Positions 6,996 to 13,093 of a stretch of 15,893 nucleotides of DNA are shown in pieces. The notes below the pieces were generated by a model. The model made no database searches. It worked only from the letters and a program-made list of their open reading frames with translations, and was not told the origin of the DNA. Numbering within the stretch: position 1 is the first letter of the stretch; each line of letters starts with the position of its first letter. The translations under genes and the position numbers were made by a program. Source of the stretch: Candidatus Methanocorpusculum equi (GTDB taxonomy: Archaea; Halobacteriota; Methanomicrobia; Methanomicrobiales; Methanocorpusculaceae); assembly GCA_018065685.1 (NCBI GenBank), contig JAGHSU010000125.1:1-15893 (forward strand), written 5' to 3'.

Positions 6996-8762
6996 TTACA
7001 TCTCAAACATTTCGTCTGTTGTCTTATGGATAGCATTTTCGTCAACCTCTCCTTCGGGTGCTCCGCCGGAAAGTGTTGCCTTCTTTGCGGTTCCTGACTC
7101 GACCCGCTCACGTTCACGGGTGACCGCCTCGTGCATAGTGATGAGTTCCGCCTCGCTTAAGTTCTTTAACACACTCTGTGTCTCGCCGATGGCAACGATT
7201 TCTCCGTCTCTCATAAACATACACCGGTCACAGACATCGCGGATGAACTCCATGTCGTGCGAGACGATAATAAACGTCTCATCCATCTCCTCCCTTGCGT
7301 GAAGGATGGAGTGCTTGACATCGACCTTGGTAATCGGGTCCATGGTACCTGTCGGTTCGTCGAGGAGAATGATTCTTGGTTCACGGATTAAAATCTGGGC
7401 TAATGCGACACGGTGCTTTTCTCCCTCGGATAAGGACGGAGGATAGCGGTTTAAGACGTCATGTGCCTTCTTTTCGGTAAATCCTGCCATCTTCAGGGTA
7501 ATCATTGCCTTTCTTACAGCAAGCTCTTTGGGGAACTCAAGACCTATTGCATCCGTTAAGTTGTCGATGATGGTCCGGTGGGGGTATAAGTCATACTCCT
7601 GATGGAGAAGACCGATGTACTGCTTCGCACGTCCGCGGTTTTCAAATCCGGGTTTTCTCATGTCAACCCATTCATCACCCACACGCACGTCAAGGTTTCC
7701 CGAGGTCGGCTCGTAGATACCTGCTATCATGCGTGAGAGGGTGGTCTTTCCTCCGCCTGAGACTCCGATGACCCCGAAGACCTCGCGCTCGTTTATCTCG
7801 AAGGTAACGCCGTTTACTGCGTTGATGACCCCGCGGTCAACTGCGATGAACTTTTTGCGGACATCTTTTGCCCGGACGATCGGTCCTCCAAGCTCCTGCG
7901 CGGTGTAGATGGTATCATCCGTACAGTTCTTCATGAACTCGGCAACAATCTCTTCGGGAGAGCCGATTTTTACAATCTTTCCGTCGTCTAAGAGAACCGC
8001 ACGGTCGCAGGCCTCTTCCAGAACCTGGGAGAAGTGGGAGGTGATGACCATTCCCATGTGGAGATTCTTTGCCGCCTGCTTTAAAAGACCATGGACAATT
8101 TGTGCGGTCTTGGTATCAAGGGTTCCTGTCGGCTCATCGGCACAGAGGAAGAACGGCTCACGTGCCAGCTGACGGGCTAAGACCACACGCTGCTTTTCTC
8201 CGCCTGATAAGTCGCGTGCGACATGGGTTAAGCGGTGACCTAAACGCACCTCTTCAAGGAGGTCGATTGCACGGTTGATTGCCTTGTCCGAGGGGTAATT
8301 GACATCTTCTAACGCACGCAGGACATTGTCGATTACGCGGTCATCTCCGTAAAGGGCGAAGGTTCTCTGAAACATGAGAGATGTTCTCTGCATGATTGCT
8401 TCTTTGAGCTCCTCATTTTCCGGGTTCCAGAAGTCGACATCGAGTTTTTCCATCGTGCCGCCGCAGGAAGGACACTTCTGTCCTGCCATGCTCTGGTACT
8501 CGATTCTGCCGCATTTTTTGCAGCGGGAGACGTGATAGATAATCTTTCCTTCTGTCGGAGCGTTGTCGATTCCGCGCAGGAGGTGGATGAAAACGGATTT
8601 CCCGCATCCGCTTCTTCCAATGACTCCTACAATCTCTCCTTCGGCGATTTCCAGATTGATGTTGTCTAATACACGCACCATCGGCTGTTTTTCGCCTGTG
8701 TCTTCACCGGACTCGGGAAAGTCCATGCAAAGGTTTTGTATGCTGATGAATGGATTGGTCAT
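6996..8762 (-). CDS. atwA: Methyl-coenzyme M reductase activation component A2 (twin ABC ATPase)
   Basis: 588 residues with two soluble ABC ATPase domains and no TM helix. Domain 1: Walker A GRSGCGKS (49-56), signature LSGGEKQ (185-191), Walker B FFLCADEP (Asp209, Glu210), His243. Domain 2: Walker A GVSGGGKT (333-340), altered signature LSEGEKH (444-450), Walker B RIILLDEP (Asp468, Glu469), His502. A zinc-ribbon-like insert (Cys81, Cys84, Cys97, Cys100) lies between Walker A and the signature of domain 1. The last 40 residues are an acidic, probably disordered tail. A2 is needed for ATP-dependent reductive activation of MCR in vitro. It is first in the operon, with a TATA box about 30 nt upstream. 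At about 50-60 residues more than the family lengths I recall, it is long, mostly through the tail. Confidence 0.93.
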   Translation of the reverse strand: MTNPFISIQNLCMDFPESGEDTGEKQPMVRVLDNINLEIAEGEIVGVIGRSGCGKSVFIHLLRGIDNAPTEGKIIYHVSRCKKCGRIEYQSMAGQKCPSCGGTMEKLDVDFWNPENEELKEAIMQRTSLMFQRTFALYGDDRVIDNVLRALEDVNYPSDKAINRAIDLLEEVRLGHRLTHVARDLSGGEKQRVVLARQLAREPFFLCADEPTGTLDTKTAQIVHGLLKQAAKNLHMGMVITSHFSQVLEEACDRAVLLDDGKIVKIGSPEEIVAEFMKNCTDDTIYTAQELGGPIVRAKDVRKKFIAVDRGVINAVNGVTFEINEREVFGVIGVSGGGKTTLSRMIAGIYEPTSGNLDVRVGDEWVDMRKPGFENRGRAKQYIGLLHQEYDLYPHRTIIDNLTDAIGLEFPKELAVRKAMITLKMAGFTEKKAHDVLNRYPPSLSEGEKHRVALAQILIREPRIILLDEPTGTMDPITKVDVKHSILHAREEMDETFIIVSHDMEFIRDVCDRCMFMRDGEIVAIGETQSVLKNLSEAELITMHEAVTRERERVESGTAKKATLSGGAPEGEVDENAIHKTTDEMFEM

Positions 8763-8786
8763 GTTTCCCTTCCTTCCAAGAATACT

Positions 8787-8797
8787 GTATATATTGG
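8787..8797 (-). promoter_or_regulatory. TATA box of the MCR-activation operon
   Basis: The reverse strand reads CCAATATATACAG around this position. Its centre is about 30 nt before the atwA ATG at 8762, so transcription would start only a few bases before the start codon. This is the only strong promoter-like site seen for all eight genes. Confidence 0.6.
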
Positions 8798-8946
8798 TTC
8801 TCTAATGTTATAGTGTTTATGAAGGAGGTCGTTTGGACAGAGGGGCAATTTTAGTTCGGTTTTTTCCTGTTGCACCGACTTTTTGCCGCGGATGATTTTT
8901 GTATATCCTGTATCCGGGGTGCAGAGACAGGACCATGGATTAACTG

Positions 8947-8988
8947 TTCCATGAAAACGATTCCATGAAGACTGTCCCATGAAGAAGG
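8947..8988. repeat. 14-nt tandem repeat with CCATGAA core, three copies plus a half copy
   Basis: Three consecutive 14-nt units read TGTTCCATGAAAAC, GATTCCATGAAGAC and TGTCCCATGAAGAA. A further CCATGGA at 8933-8939, 16 nt upstream of the first core, looks like a degenerate fourth copy. Spacing of the core is 16, 14 and 14 nt. The array lies about 185-225 nt upstream of the atwA start and about 100-140 nt before the CNNM start. It could be a set of regulator-binding sites; nothing proves that. Confidence 0.6.
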
Positions 8989-9085
8989 TTTATCCTATTG
9001 TACGACATATATGTAAGTAGAGATTTATGAAACTTGTATGTAACCATGTGAAAAATAGATCTGCCGCAGTTGCGGCGTGGGGTAT

Positions 9086-10147
9086 ATGATAATCGAATCT
9101 ACTCTGTTTTCTATTGTTCTTTTTGTAATTCTGCTGGTTCTGTCAGCATGTGCATCCTCCTCCGAGGTCGCCCTCGTCGGCATAAACCGTGCGCGGGTAA
9201 ACTCCCTTGCAGAGACGAGCAGACGCGGCGTCTACCTGCAGCGGTTAAAAGACAAACCGCACAGATTCCTCGTTGTAATTCTGATTGTAAATAACGTTGT
9301 AAACACCGCAGCTGCAGCACTCGCAACAGCAGTCATGCTCCAGATATTCGGAGATGCAGGTGTTGCCATTGCAACAGGAGTTGTAACACTCTTCCTCTTA
9401 ATCTTCGGGGAAATCGGGCCAAAGACCTATGCAAACAACCATCCTGACAAGGTAGCACTCTTCTTTGCGCCGCCAATCTACTTCCTGACCTGGCTCTTTA
9501 CGCCCTTCTTCGTACTTGCGGAAAAGATAGCAAGCCTCAGGAAAAAAGAAGAAGCACCCGCAGTAACCGAAGAGGAGATTAAAGAATGGATTGATGTGGG
9601 TGAGATGGAAGGAGCCATCGAGGAAGAGGAAAAAGAGATGCTCTACTCTGTTCTCCGCTTCGATGAGACAACGGTTAAGGAGATCATGACACCCCGTCCG
9701 GATGTTGCCATGATAGAAGATACCGCAACCCTTGAAGAAGCGGTAGCCTATATCAAAGAAACCGGGTACTCGCGTCTTCCGGTCTATCATGAGGTCCCGG
9801 ACAACATCACCGGCTCGGTAAACTTTAAGGATGTCTTTAACGCATACACTGGAGACAAATCAAAAGCGGTCACCATCCGGTCCCTGATGGTCGACGTCTA
9901 CTGTGTCCCCGAGTCCAAAAAGATTGACGACCTTCTGCGCGAAATGCAGGTGCGCCGTCTCCACATGGCAATTATCCTCGACGAGTTCGGAGGATTTTCA
10001 GGAATCGTCACCTTCGAAGACATCCTTGAAGAACTGGTAGGTGACATCATGGATGAAACCGATGTGGATGAGGTATCGGATATCACAGAGATTGCCCCCC
10101 CTCATGTACATCATCGATGCGCAGGTCCGCGTCGCACAGATAAATGA
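9086..10147 (+). CDS. CNNM/CorC-family membrane protein (DUF21 + CBS pair), C-terminus frameshifted
   Basis: The N-terminal part (to about residue 155) is a DUF21/CNNM membrane domain with three to four helices and the conserved SACASSSEVALVGINRARV and FGEIGPKTYANNHPDK segments. A CBS pair (about 197-325) follows, ending in the typical DEFGGFSGIVTFEDILEEL. The family exports or handles Mg2+/Na+, with the CBS pair sensing nucleotides. In this frame the protein ends with an atypical basic tail (HRCAGPRRTDK), because the reading frame is lost in seven C at 10095-10101. The expected CorC C-terminal domain continues in the next frame to 10370. Removing one C restores a protein of about 427-430 residues, the normal size. 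I chose the ATG at 9086 over a GTG at 9077 because a TATA-like AAAAATAG lies about 30 nt upstream of it. Family call is solid. Confidence 0.85.
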   Translation: MIIESTLFSIVLFVILLVLSACASSSEVALVGINRARVNSLAETSRRGVYLQRLKDKPHRFLVVILIVNNVVNTAAAALATAVMLQIFGDAGVAIATGVVTLFLLIFGEIGPKTYANNHPDKVALFFAPPIYFLTWLFTPFFVLAEKIASLRKKEEAPAVTEEEIKEWIDVGEMEGAIEEEEKEMLYSVLRFDETTVKEIMTPRPDVAMIEDTATLEEAVAYIKETGYSRLPVYHEVPDNITGSVNFKDVFNAYTGDKSKAVTIRSLMVDVYCVPESKKIDDLLREMQVRRLHMAIILDEFGGFSGIVTFEDILEELVGDIMDETDVDEVSDITEIAPPHVHHRCAGPRRTDK

Positions 10148-10370
10148 GCGGTTTGAGCTGAATCTCCCCGAAGATGCAAGCAACTATGAAACAATCGGCG
10201 GACTGGTGTTTTCAAAGATCGGGAGAATTCCGCGCCTTGGTGAGTCCATAACAACCGATGAAGGTGTAATGCTGACCGTTACAAAGATGCGCAGCAGACA
10301 GATTCTGACAATAAAAATGATTCTGCCGGAACAAAAGGCGGAAAACACGAACCCTGAAAAAACGGAATGA
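10095..10370 (+). pseudogene. Out-of-frame C-terminal (CorC_HlyC) domain of the CNNM-family gene
   Basis: This frame reads LMYIIDAQVRVAQINERFEL (from about 10101) and then NLPEDASNYETIGGLVFSKI onward, which is the transporter-associated C-terminal domain (ligand-like beta sandwich) normally fused after the CBS pair. It is one base out of frame with 9086-10147 and joins it exactly at the C7 run. It has no ribosome site of its own before the ATG at 10104, so it is the displaced end of the same gene rather than a separate one. Confidence 0.8.
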
Positions 10371-10392
10371 GGAGACCTCATTTCATTTTTTA
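10364..10392 (+). terminator. Hairpin plus T-run terminator after the CNNM gene
   Basis: AATGAGG (10366-10372) and CCTCATT (10376-10382) form a perfect 7-bp stem with a 3-nt loop, extendable by a G-T and a G-C pair, and are followed by six T (10386-10391). The TGA stop codon (10368-10370) lies inside the left arm. Confidence 0.65.
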
Positions 10393-10421
10393 CCATCCCT
10401 TTTATTTATCCTGTAAATCTT

Positions 10422-10433
10422 TATAAAAAATTA
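10422..10433 (-). terminator. T-run terminator of dhs
   Basis: On the reverse strand the stop TAA is directly followed by a run of T (TAATTTTTTATAAAG). There is no hairpin, as is common in archaea. It faces the plus-strand terminator of the convergent gene. Confidence 0.5.
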
Positions 10434-11396
10434 TGCTCTTTTGACCCCTGCCGACACAAGAGCCGACACGAGAATCGGAAGAGCAATCGTAATGTCACAG
10501 AAACACTGAAGCTTATGTGTTTCCGGTTTTTCCTTACCCCAGCTTACCCCTTCCTCGAACGTACAGCCGGAAAGCCCTCCCCAGTGCGGAGCATCGGTTG
10601 TAATCTGCAGGGCAAACGAGTGACCTCCGATGAATTTATCCTGATACTTCGGGGGTATTACCTCGGTCTGCTGGATAAAGTTCTTCGGTGTCCCGCCGCC
10701 TAACAGAACAATACCGGTCTTTCCCGCAAGCTCCACGAACTCGGAGAGTTCATCAGCATCCTTTACCTGGTCGATGACCAGTTCGCACCCGGATGTTCTT
10801 CGTCCGTACACAAGCCCGATGCCGTACGATAAGTCGGCAATAGCAGGGACATGAATCGGGATGTTTAGTTTTGCACAGAGGCCAACGATACTTCTTCCTT
10901 CCGGCCGCTCTTTGTTGATGCGGTCACCTAACAGTTTGAAGAACTCACGGGAAGAGAGGATCTGTTTTCCAAGCGATGTGCCAAACGCTGCAATATACTC
11001 CTCCATTCTTCCCGCATCCTTTTCCGAGGCGTACACATCATAGATTCTGTTGATTCCGTTTTCGTGAAGCTTTGCATCATCTGTGAGGTGGCTTCCTACA
11101 TAGTGCTTTACCCCCATGTGTTCACAGAAGTCATGGAACATGTTTGCCCCGGTGGATACAATGCAGTCGATATAATGGTTTTCAAGAAGTGTTAAGATAC
11201 ACTCCTGCATTCCTGCAGGGATGATGGCTCCTGAAAGACCAATGATAATCTTTGTGCCCGGAGTTTCAATCATCTCTTTCCAGAGTCTGAATGCCTCCCC
11301 GAGCTTTCTTCCCTGAAATCCCGATTTACTCATATTCATCAGCAGCTCATCAACAGCCGCTGCAGGTTTCATCGGATTGGTCGGTGTATCAAACAT
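10431..11396 (-). CDS. dys: Deoxyhypusine synthase
   Basis: 321 residues, normal for archaeal enzymes. It transfers the aminobutyl group of spermidine to a lysine of translation factor aIF5A, using NAD, as the first step to hypusine. Visible signatures are the Rossmann-like core with LSGAIIPAGM (54-63), VSTGANMFHDF (80-90), VPAIADLSYGIG, the NAD-binding LLGGGTPKNF (231-240), TDAPHWGGLSG (267-277) and the active-site loop EEGVSWGKEK, in which Lys288 corresponds to the catalytic lysine that forms the enzyme-substrate imine. The start has a TATA-like box 25-32 nt upstream and no Shine-Dalgarno, so the mRNA is probably leaderless. It stands alone, with no polyamine gene beside it. Some archaea carry divergent paralogs with other substrates, but here the key lysine and motifs are intact. 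Confidence 0.92.
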   Translation of the reverse strand: MFDTPTNPMKPAAAVDELLMNMSKSGFQGRKLGEAFRLWKEMIETPGTKIIIGLSGAIIPAGMQECILTLLENHYIDCIVSTGANMFHDFCEHMGVKHYVGSHLTDDAKLHENGINRIYDVYASEKDAGRMEEYIAAFGTSLGKQILSSREFFKLLGDRINKERPEGRSIVGLCAKLNIPIHVPAIADLSYGIGLVYGRRTSGCELVIDQVKDADELSEFVELAGKTGIVLLGGGTPKNFIQQTEVIPPKYQDKFIGGHSFALQITTDAPHWGGLSGCTFEEGVSWGKEKPETHKLQCFCDITIALPILVSALVSAGVKRA

Positions 11397-11420
11397 GGGT
11401 GATAAGTTATGCGTTTCTCG

Positions 11421-11428
11421 GATAAATA
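11421..11428 (-). promoter_or_regulatory. TATA-like box of dys
   Basis: The reverse strand reads CTATTTATC here, 25-32 nt upstream of the ATG at 11396. This spacing predicts transcription starting at the start codon. Confidence 0.5.
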
Positions 11429-11505
11429 GGTGTGGAATGTGACTGGTACAAAAGAGAGCCGGGAGATAGGGAAGAGTTGTGAAGAAGGAGAGATGATGAA
11501 CAGAA

Positions 11506-11550
11506 GATACGATAAAGATACGATAAATAAGAGAGGTAAATAAGAGGGGT
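11506..11550. repeat. Two small adjacent tandem duplications
   Basis: GATACGATAAA occurs twice back to back (11506-11516, 11517-11527), followed by AAATAAGAGAGGT and AAATAAGAGGGGT (about 11525-11550, one mismatch). It lies in the 181-nt spacer between the gene ending at 11578 and dys. It looks like local slippage and no function is apparent. Confidence 0.55.
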
Positions 11551-11563
11551 AACTTAAAACCGG

Positions 11564-11577
11564 ATAAAAAAGAGGGA
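11564..11577 (-). terminator. T-run terminator of the membrane-anchored protein gene
   Basis: The reverse strand after the stop at 11578 reads TCCCTCTTTTTTATCC, with six consecutive T (11571 to 11566) some seven bases past the stop codon. A T run without a stem is typical of archaeal termination. Confidence 0.5.
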
Positions 11578-12276
11578 TTAGGAAGTATACTTTCCAGCGA
11601 CTAAAACAATCACTGAGTCTGAACCGAAGTTCAGAGTTGCACTCGATAAATCATCTGCAACCTCTGTCACAACACCGCATCTGGCATACTTCTTTTCCGC
11701 TCCGTTTTCGTCAGTGTATGTAAACACCATCGGGACAACATCGCCTTTTTTAAGGGCTGACATGTCACAACCTGCCGCTTCAAGGTCTGCTGCTTTGTAT
11801 TCACGGATGTCCGAAGCATCTTCAAGCCCGACACCGGAGATATCTCCATAGTTCTTACCGACGATTGCTTTTGCAATTGCATTCCGCTCTGCAGCTGTTA
11901 TTCTGTATGGGACGGATTCATCCCCGACCTTTATGGAGAATGATGCGAAGTCATCTTCGGAGATGTCCGAATTTACATCTGCATAGACGCTAAAGACAGC
12001 ACCCTGATCATTCTCATCCTTCGGGAAGTTGGAGAAGACAGTCTGTCCTTCGGTGTTTGTTGCGAAATAAACTGCAACATGATCCCTGTCAAATACAATT
12101 TCATTTCCTGACGGAGTGGTTATGTTGTACTCCCTGAAGAAGTTCGAGAAGTTACAGAACGATAATACACACATTACAACAACCAGAATCACGAACCCGA
12201 CAGCTACGATTTTAACCCAGCTGACGGGTTTTTTCTCTCCTGGGGCATTCTTCTGTGATTTTCTTTGAACTGCCAT
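11578..12276 (-). CDS. Membrane-anchored extracytoplasmic protein, possibly a divergent FKBP-like domain
   Basis: 232 residues. A basic N-terminus (MAVQRKSQKNAPGEKKP) precedes one TM helix at about 20-42 (VKIVAVGFVILVVVMCVLSF), so residues 43-232 should lie outside the cell. That part is acidic. Its pattern weakly recalls long FKBP/SlyD prolyl isomerases: VAVYFATNTEGQTVFSN, then FSIKVGDESV..ITAAERNAIAKAIVGKNYGD, a DLEAAGC..LKKGDVVP segment, and a final VVTEVADD...AGK. The aromatic active-site residues of true FKBPs are not obvious, so any isomerase activity is doubtful. The ATG at 12276 fits a TATA-like ATATTTATC at about 12309-12317. The gene stands alone. I cannot name it with certainty; FKBP-like is a fold guess. 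Confidence 0.7.
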   Translation of the reverse strand: MAVQRKSQKNAPGEKKPVSWVKIVAVGFVILVVVMCVLSFCNFSNFFREYNITTPSGNEIVFDRDHVAVYFATNTEGQTVFSNFPKDENDQGAVFSVYADVNSDISEDDFASFSIKVGDESVPYRITAAERNAIAKAIVGKNYGDISGVGLEDASDIREYKAADLEAAGCDMSALKKGDVVPMVFTYTDENGAEKKYARCGVVTEVADDLSSATLNFGSDSVIVLVAGKYTS

Positions 12277-12308
12277 AAATAACTTCTATACTATTCGTTC
12301 TTTCTATT

Positions 12309-12317
12309 GATAAATAT
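12309..12317 (-). promoter_or_regulatory. TATA-like box for the gene at 11578-12276
   Basis: The reverse strand reads ATATTTATC, 33-41 nt upstream of the ATG at 12276, which would leave a leader of about 9 nt. Confidence 0.45.
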
Positions 12318-12377
12318 GTGTGTTTCATCTGCGGGAAAGACCGGGGAAAAAGCACAAACGAACTGCAGAAAGATTAC

Positions 12378-12390
12378 TTAAAAAATGCTT
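12378..12390 (-). terminator. T-run terminator after tRNA-Trp
   Basis: The reverse strand reads GCATTTTTTAAG (six T, 12385 to 12380), starting 14 nt after the tRNA discriminator base. Confidence 0.5.
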
Positions 12391-12398
12391 GCAAAACG

Positions 12399-12577
12399 TG
12401 GGGTCGGTGAGATTTGAACTCACGATCGACGGGTCTCTCCGACAAGCGCAAAACGTTTTCGGGAGCAGAGTCATTGTCAGTGCTCCAGCGGGTCATCATT
12501 ACATCAGCAGACCCGATAGTTCATCATACGCTAATACCGCTGGAGCCCGTCGCCCTTCCGGACTAGGCCACGACCCC
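12399..12577 (-). tRNA. tRNA-Trp (anticodon CCA) with 105-nt intron
   Basis: The exons are 12577-12540 and 12434-12399, giving a 74-nt tRNA. The acceptor arm GGGGTCG/CGACCCC has 7 perfect pairs with discriminator A. The D stem is GCCT/GGGC, the anticodon stem ACGGG/CCCGT with loop CTCCAGA, the variable loop CGATC, and the T stem GTGAG/CTCAC with loop TTCAAAT. CCA is not encoded. The anticodon CCA reads UGG. The intron sits at the canonical position 37/38. Its ends form a bulge-helix-bulge: helix CTCC (exon) with GGAG (intron), and 3-nt bulges AG^C and AG^A cut after their second base by the archaeal splicing endonuclease. The TATA-like box is at 12603-12612. Confidence 0.97.
12435..12539 (-). 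ncRNA. Box C/D guide RNA inside the tRNA-Trp intron
   Basis: The intron carries all four boxes of an archaeal C/D sRNA: box C ATGATGA (12527-12521), D' CTGA (12507-12504), C' ATGATGA (12499-12493) and D CTGA (12480-12477). Guide spacers are 13 and 12 nt, with 4 nt between D' and C'. By the fifth-base rule the D guide targets C34 (10 pairs, GCTCCAGCGG) and the D' guide targets C39 (8 pairs, CAGACCCG, in spliced tRNA). This matches the known Haloferax arrangement, in which the tRNA-Trp intron directs 2'-O-methylation at positions 34 and 39. AGCG just before box C can pair with CGCT (12448-12445). Confidence 0.93.
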
Positions 12578-12602
12578 TTGCGCTATTATTATTTGCGCTC
12601 TG

Positions 12603-12612
12603 ATTTATTAAT
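12603..12612 (-). promoter_or_regulatory. TATA-like box of tRNA-Trp
   Basis: The reverse strand reads TTAATAAAT here, about 27-35 nt upstream of the mature 5' end at 12577, leaving room for a short leader removed by RNase P. Confidence 0.5.
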
Positions 12613-12642
12613 GGTTTCGCTGTAATGCCACGGGACCCCGGA

Positions 12643-12924
12643 TTATCTGAAGTAGGACATATAGAGAATAAAACCGAGGAAAAGGGCCGCTGCAGCGATT
12701 ATTATGCCAAGAACGAGCGGGTCGTTTTTTGTTGCGGTAATCCTTTCCGGACGCTTTGGCACGCGGATAGTCTCTTCTTTTATTTCAACATAGGGGTTTT
12801 CCTTTTCGAGCTTTTCAAACTCGGCATGTTCTTCTGCCGAAAAATCCGGGTCAGGAACCAGTTCCCCTGTCCGGGGTGCGTCTGTCGGAACTGTATCTGT
12901 TTTGGGGATATCTGCTGCAGTCAT
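12643..12924 (-). CDS. Small hypothetical protein with one C-terminal membrane helix
   Basis: 93 residues. The first 68 are acidic and proline-rich (PTDAPRTGELVPDPDFSAEE) with a helical charged stretch EEHAEFEKLEKEN, then a basic RVPKRPER. The end is a single TM helix (about 69-90, VLGIIIAAAALFLGFILY) with YFR after it, so the protein is likely tail-anchored with its N-terminal part in the cytosol. I do not recognise a family. Its codon pattern and clean TM segment make it much more credible than the longer plus-strand frame opposite (12625-13056), which is cysteine-rich noise. The start at 12924 lies downstream of a palindromic element and a TATA box. Its 3' end is 65 nt before tRNA-Trp on the same strand. 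Confidence 0.7.
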   Translation of the reverse strand: MTAADIPKTDTVPTDAPRTGELVPDPDFSAEEHAEFEKLEKENPYVEIKEETIRVPKRPERITATKNDPLVLGIIIAAAALFLGFILYMSYFR

Positions 12925-12937
12925 ACTTCTCTGTTTT

Positions 12938-12963
12938 CCCGCGGGATGTGTGAATCCCGCGGG
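12938..12963. promoter_or_regulatory. Double palindrome CCCGCGGG, candidate operator or leader hairpin
   Basis: CCCGCGGGAT (12938-12947) and ATCCCGCGGG (12954-12963) are a perfect 10-bp inverted repeat with a 6-nt loop, flanked by TTTT on both sides. Each half contains the self-palindromic CCCGCGGG. It lies 14 nt upstream of the ATG at 12924, and the TATA box at 12973-12980 predicts transcription starting inside it. It could be a repressor site or a leader hairpin, or a terminator-like stem followed by GTTTTG on the plus strand. Confidence 0.6.
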
Positions 12964-12972
12964 GTTTTGATA

Positions 12973-12980
12973 GTTATATG
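12973..12980 (-). promoter_or_regulatory. TATA-like box for the small membrane protein
   Basis: The reverse strand reads CATATAAC here, about 50 nt before the ATG at 12924. The predicted start of transcription (about 12951) falls in the inverted repeat. Confidence 0.4.
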
Positions 12981-13059
12981 TGGCAGTTCATATACGATAA
13001 ATATTTTGACTTATGAAAAATCAGTTCTATTCAATTGTTCCGAATCACATGCATAAGAA

Positions 13060-13068
13060 TGTTTATCT
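13060..13068 (+). promoter_or_regulatory. TATA-like box for the ABC exporter operon
   Basis: TGTTTATCT lies 26-34 nt before the ATG at 13094, again predicting a nearly leaderless transcript. A small stem TCTCC/GGAGA follows it. Confidence 0.4.
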
Positions 13069-13093
13069 CCTCATACGGAGAACAGAATATCAT

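Larger units (their letters stand above)
8763..9085. other. Intergenic region between divergent atwA operon and CNNM gene
   Basis: About 320 nt without a convincing gene. It holds the atwA TATA box at its left end, a 14-nt tandem repeat (8947-8988), an AT-rich block around 9001-9060 that probably contains the CNNM promoter (AAAAATAG near 9053-9060), and a small hairpin (TCGGT/ACCGA around 8856-8880) followed by five T on the plus strand with no upstream plus-strand gene. A 73-codon reverse ORF (8980-8759) has unconvincing composition. Confidence 0.6.

Noticed and set aside
8856..8885. Possible small plus-strand RNA ended by a TCGGT/ACCGA hairpin and five T
   Set aside because: The stem has only 5 pairs with a long loop, and no promoter or conserved body is visible upstream.
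8759..8980. 73-codon reverse ORF whose stop overlaps the atwA start by ATGA
   Set aside because: The overlap looks like translational coupling, but the protein has unconvincing composition, no ribosome site was seen, and it runs through the atwA TATA box and into the 14-nt repeats.
10104..10370. Independent small gene for the CorC-like domain
   Set aside because: It joins the upstream frame exactly at the C7 run and has no promoter or ribosome site, so it is the displaced end of the CNNM gene.
12625..13056. 143-codon plus-strand ORF opposite the small membrane protein
   Set aside because: Its sequence is rich in Cys and Phe with no domain, it spans the inverted repeat and promoter region, and the reverse strand has a cleaner protein with a TM helix.
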